Source: an uncultured Lentisphaeria bacterium (GTDB lineage Bacteria; Verrucomicrobiota; Lentisphaeria; Victivallales; Victivallaceae). Taken from it: DNA of 5,392 bases. The DNA lies in the NCBI GenBank assembly GCA_903821255.1, contig CAIJKT010001056.1:1-5392 (forward strand), in the 5' to 3' direction. A program made the position numbers and the translations under genes. The notes under the pieces are model-generated. The model did no database searches. It saw nothing but the letters and a program-made list of their open reading frames with translations, and was not told the origin of the DNA. Positions within the stretch are counted from its first letter, which is position 1; every line of letters begins with the position of its first letter. Below are positions 4,044-5,392 of the stretch, piece after piece.

Positions 4044-5392
4044 ATGATTCGATTAACTATTAATGGTGTACCTGAATATCAGATATTATTGGCGAGAACA
4101 GCGCCAGCCGCCGAAATTGAGGCAGCAGGGGAATTGAAATATTATCTTGACCGTATGGTAGGACGAGATCGTCAACCCACTGAGGGGTTCAAGATAATCC
4201 GGGAGGGATTGTCACTGCCTAAAGTGCCAGTTATTAGTATTGGTGCTACTAACCTGGCGAGGCACGAGCAAATTGAAGTAACCGGGAAGTCCAAAGAGAG
4301 TTGGCTTCGAACCAATGCCAGAGGCAATCTTTTCTTGTTAGGCGTTACCTCACGAGCCACATTGTATGCGGTTTGGCATTTCTTGGAGGATGAGTTGGGG
4401 GTGCGTTGGTGGACACCCTTTGTCGATAGCGTACCGGAATATAAAGATTTGGATGTAGATTCAAATGAACGCTCTGGCACCCCGGCTTTTGTTACTCGCA
4501 CTCTCACCAGTTTTTACCACGTTGATCGTCGGGTAAGACAGATGGATTTAGGCCGTTTTTATGCCCGCAATCGAGTCAATGGATTTTTATTCAACCCGAT
4601 TCCACCACACTTAGGCGGCTATAACTCTTATGGATTGCCCGATAATGTCCACACATTTTATCCTTATATCGACCCAAAAAAATATTTTAAGGAACACTCT
4701 AAATGGTTTGCTCTAGTAGATGGAAAGCGACTGGAAAAGGAAGGTCAACTAGATTTGATGAATCCAGAGTTACGCCAATTTTTCCTTGAGTTACTAAAAG
4801 AAAACATCCGAGCCTCCCACCAAGCCGATGTGGCGGTCAATCGAAATAAATCTATTTATTTTGACATTAGCGCAAACGATCATGCAGGCTTTGATGAAGG
4901 ACCGCAGAGCGCAGAACTCGTAGCACGCGAAGGAGGCGAGGCTGGTCCATTACTTGATTTTCTTAACTATCTGTCCGATGGAATTAAGGATGAATTCCCT
5001 GAAGTAGTTTTGACCACTTTGGCGTATAAAGAGACCCTGGAACCACCCCAAACTATCTGTGCCAGAGACAATATCATGATAAAATTTTGTGATATGCGAA
5101 GTTCTCTGGTGCACCCGATTGATCACCCGTTCAACCAGTTTATCCCCAATCTTATAGAGAAATGGTCTAAGCATGCAAGTCGTCTGGAAGTTTATTTTTA
5201 CGCTTCGCACTTTGTTTATCCCAGAGCCTCTTTCCCTTTTCCAGTGCTAAAAAATATTGCGCAAGAGTTGATTTTGGGCACGTCCAAAGGGTTTGACTCG
5301 GTACAGGGGGAACTATGGGAGCCCATCGTGGGTGATTTGGTGGATATGAAGCGCTGGGTGCTTTTTAAACTTATGGAAAATCCACATCAGGA
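4044..5392 (+). CDS. DUF4838 family protein with alpha-glucuronidase-like N-terminus, 3' end missing
   Basis: The frame is open from the ATG at 4044 to the window end, giving 449 complete codons. Residues about 12-130 form the glucuronidase-like N-terminal domain: AAGELKYYLDRMVG (27-40), then a glycine-rich SIGATN strand, then LYAVWHFLEDELGVRWWTP (107-125). The DUF4838 core follows, with HTFYPYIDPKKYF (203-215) and WFALVDGKR (221-229), whose family form is PEYF-like followed by GKR. It continues with LDLMNPELRQFF (237-247), ISANDHAGFDEG (275-286) and an LxYxW-like region (380-390). Such proteins sit in polysaccharide-utilisation loci and are thought to be glycoside-hydrolase related; I know of no settled activity. 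This one has no signal peptide and probably acts in the cytoplasm. The Cys cluster I associate with the NDxxGxCxC region is absent. It is the last gene of the tight cluster seen here. Family assignment is good, enzymatic role uncertain. Confidence 0.85.
   Translation, partial: MIRLTINGVPEYQILLARTAPAAEIEAAGELKYYLDRMVGRDRQPTEGFKIIREGLSLPKVPVISIGATNLARHEQIEVTGKSKESWLRTNARGNLFLLGVTSRATLYAVWHFLEDELGVRWWTPFVDSVPEYKDLDVDSNERSGTPAFVTRTLTSFYHVDRRVRQMDLGRFYARNRVNGFLFNPIPPHLGGYNSYGLPDNVHTFYPYIDPKKYFKEHSKWFALVDGKRLEKEGQLDLMNPELRQFFLELLKENIRASHQADVAVNRNKSIYFDISANDHAGFDEGPQSAELVAREGGEAGPLLDFLNYLSDGIKDEFPEVVLTTLAYKETLEPPQTICARDNIMIKFCDMRSSLVHPIDHPFNQFIPNLIEKWSKHASRLEVYFYASHFVYPRASFPFPVLKNIAQELILGTSKGFDSVQGELWEPIVGDLVDMKRWVLFKLMENPHQ

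Noticed and set aside
4172..4507. Minus-strand 111-codon frame
   Set aside because: It is antisense to the DUF4838 gene, whose + strand frame has recognisable family motifs across the same bases.

Overview
The window looks like part of a carbohydrate-catabolism locus from a member of the Lentisphaerota (Victivallis-like) or a close PVC-superphylum relative. The assignment rests on three features. The first is a pseudopilin-like protein with an FTLIELL-type N-terminal helix, no glycine before the cleavage point, and an exact H-x9-DG motif near its C-terminus. The second is a DUF4838-type protein. The third is the company of divergent DHDPS/NAL-superfamily lyases. This is family knowledge plus inference; there is no rRNA or other taxonomic marker in the window. 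All recognised genes lie on the + strand.

Layout. Positions 1-105 are AT-rich leader with a small perfect palindrome. Positions 106-948 encode the pseudopilin-like protein. After a 20-base gap, 969-1880 encodes a first DHDPS/NAL-like TIM-barrel protein that keeps the Schiff-base lysine but has lost the catalytic tyrosine and the GTTGE-type loop. Then comes a gap of 304 bases (1881-2184) with no convincing intact gene; it holds a 32-codon signal-peptide ORF that looks like a gene remnant. A very compact cluster follows. It contains a second DHDPS/NAL-like lyase (2185-3144, Tyr and Lys both present), two small cysteine-rich proteins (3131-3574 and 3571-4035) whose start/stop regions overlap with their neighbours, and a DUF4838 protein that starts 8 bases later (4044) and runs off the right edge.

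How the genes may work together. The tight spacing (14-base overlap, 4-base ATGA overlap, 8-base gap) indicates co-transcription and probably translational coupling from 2185 onward. The two lyase-like proteins belong to a superfamily that cleaves or forms C-C bonds next to a 2-keto acid, or dehydrates keto-sugar acids. Neither has the arginine that DapA uses to bind its substrate, so catabolism of a sugar acid or sialic-acid-like compound is more plausible than lysine synthesis. The two Cys-rich proteins share a gap-free W-x26-CP-x16-C framework and resemble L-2-amino-thiazoline-4-carboxylate hydrolase-like (PF14196-type) proteins, but that assignment is tentative. DUF4838 proteins carry an alpha-glucuronidase-like N-terminal fold and usually sit in glycan-utilisation loci. 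The actual substrate cannot be read from the sequence. No CRISPR array, tRNA, rRNA or transposase was seen.
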